Positions 13,237 to 13,920 of a stretch of 13,920 nt of DNA are shown here, in pieces (the stretch's first letter is position 1; every line of letters begins with the position of its first letter). This stretch comes from an uncultured Prevotella sp. GTDB taxonomy: Bacteria > Bacteroidota > Bacteroidia > Bacteroidales > Bacteroidaceae. Under the pieces are notes generated by a model. The model searched no databases. It saw nothing but the letters and a program-made list of their open reading frames with translations, and was not told the origin of the DNA. Both the position numbers and the translations under genes were made by a program. The stretch is taken from NCBI GenBank assembly GCA_905210845.1, contig CAJLYG010000066.1, positions 1 to 13,920 on the forward strand. Direction: 5' to 3'.

Positions 13237-13920
13237 CTATTTATTCTTCTTTGCGTCCTGTGCCTGACAAGCTGTGATAGCAATCATATAATAGATGTCA
13301 TCTACCGAGCATCCACGGCTCAGGTCGTTGACAGGACGTGCGATCCCCTGAAGGATAGGTCCGATGGCAATGGCACCTCCCAAGCGCTGAACCAACTTAT
13401 AACCAATATTCCCGACCTCGAGGTTAGGTGCAATCAGCACGTTGGCATGCCCTGCGATAGCTGAGCCTGGAGCCTTACGCTCACCAACGGATGGAACCAA
13501 AGCTGCGTCAGCCTGAAGCTCTCCATCTACCTTCAAGTCAGGATATTTCTCATGTGCGATCTTGGTCGCATCCGTTACTTTGTCAATGATATAGACACTC
13601 TTGCCCGTTGCCTTGTCAATGGCATCCTTTGCGCTCCCCTTCGTAGAGAAGCTCAACATCGCTACGCGAGGCTCTGCGAAACCAGCCACGCTCTGTGCAG
13701 TCTGTGCCGTAGCATAGGCAATCTGAGCCAACTGATCAGCTGTTGGATTTGGGGTAACAGCCACGTCACCAATAACAACAACCCCATTCTCACCCATATC
13801 TTTTTGGTTGGTGATCAAGAGCAGGCCTCCACTGACGCAACTAATGCCGGGCGCACACTTAATAATCTGCAATGCAGGGCGCAAGTCTTTAGGAAGCATT
13901 TGAGTATAACCTCCAGCCAT
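13237..13920 (-). CDS. pta: Phosphate acetyltransferase, C-terminal part (cut by window edge)
   Basis: The last 227 residues of a phosphotransacetylase, which exchanges CoA of acetyl-CoA for phosphate to give acetyl phosphate for AckA. The protein is usually about 330-340 residues in this class, so roughly the first third lies beyond the window. The Met at the very edge is internal, not the start. Recognisable blocks: VAMLSFSTKGSAKD (86-99 of the visible part), VDGELQADAALVP (131-143), PNLEVGNIGYKLVQRLGG (165-182), GPILQG (187-192) and PVNDLSRGCSVDDIY (196-210). The last holds the Ser, Arg and Asp reported as catalytic in the Methanosarcina enzyme. The end AKKNK precedes the ackA ATG by 34 bases. 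Pta--ackA order and strand are the usual operon arrangement. Confidence 0.95.
   Translation of the reverse strand: MAGGYTQMLPKDLRPALQIIKCAPGISCVSGGLLLITNQKDMGENGVVVIGDVAVTPNPTADQLAQIAYATAQTAQSVAGFAEPRVAMLSFSTKGSAKDAIDKATGKSVYIIDKVTDATKIAHEKYPDLKVDGELQADAALVPSVGERKAPGSAIAGHANVLIAPNLEVGNIGYKLVQRLGGAIAIGPILQGIARPVNDLSRGCSVDDIYYMIAITACQAQDAKKNK

Noticed and set aside
13203..13283. A longer acetate kinase start
   Set aside because: It overlaps pta and shifts the catalytic residues out of the standard numbering, which fits exactly from the ATG at 13202.

Overview
The window looks like ordinary chromosomal DNA from a member of the Bacteroidetes, most likely Bacteroidales and possibly Prevotella-like. 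Evidence for the phylum: several intergenic regions carry the phylum-specific promoter (TTTG, 19-21 bases, TAnnTTTG); Shine-Dalgarno sequences are mostly weak; there is a NigD-like lipoprotein; and rpmH sits divergent from efp instead of next to rnpA. The family-level placement is inference from protein resemblance only.

Layout. (1) 1-433: AT-rich DNA with no gene I can support. (2) 434-5199, minus strand: a five-gene unit read leftward from one clear promoter, encoding a membrane-anchored PASTA-domain protein, a RluD-type pseudouridine synthase, D-alanine--D-alanine ligase, a glycerolipid-type acyltransferase and a NigD-like lipoprotein. Its theme is the cell envelope. (3) 5200-5544: intergenic DNA with a 22-bp tandem repeat array and the rpmH terminator. 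(4) 5545-6521: rpmH (minus; too short for ordinary ORF cut-offs) and efp (plus), divergent from a 175-bp promoter region, each with its own terminator. (5) 6563-8318, plus: a family 2 glycosyltransferase with C-terminal membrane segments, then a RadC-family protein. (6) 8338-9487, plus: promoter, a DUF59/SufT-like iron-sulfur assembly protein, lpxH overlapping it by one base, and a terminator at the lpxH stop. (7) 9493-11664, minus: kdgK-type sugar kinase followed by a secreted carbohydrate-binding family 9-like protein. (8) 11665-11996: intergenic DNA with a cluster of CAACCT-type repeats and the ackA terminator. (9) 11997-13920, minus: ackA preceded by the C-terminal two thirds of pta, the acetate/ATP-generating pathway.

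Several longest-possible ORFs start at unlikely upstream codons, so I moved starts for the glycosyltransferase, radC, the DUF59 gene, kdgK, ackA and the NigD-like lipoprotein. In three cases the rejected extension runs through a promoter or terminator.

I see no prophage, IS element, CRISPR, rRNA or tRNA, and no clear undescribed system. The best leads are the CAACCT repeat cluster upstream of kdgK, the 22-bp tandem array, the stand-alone PASTA protein in an operon with Ddl, and the kdgK plus CBM9-like pairing.
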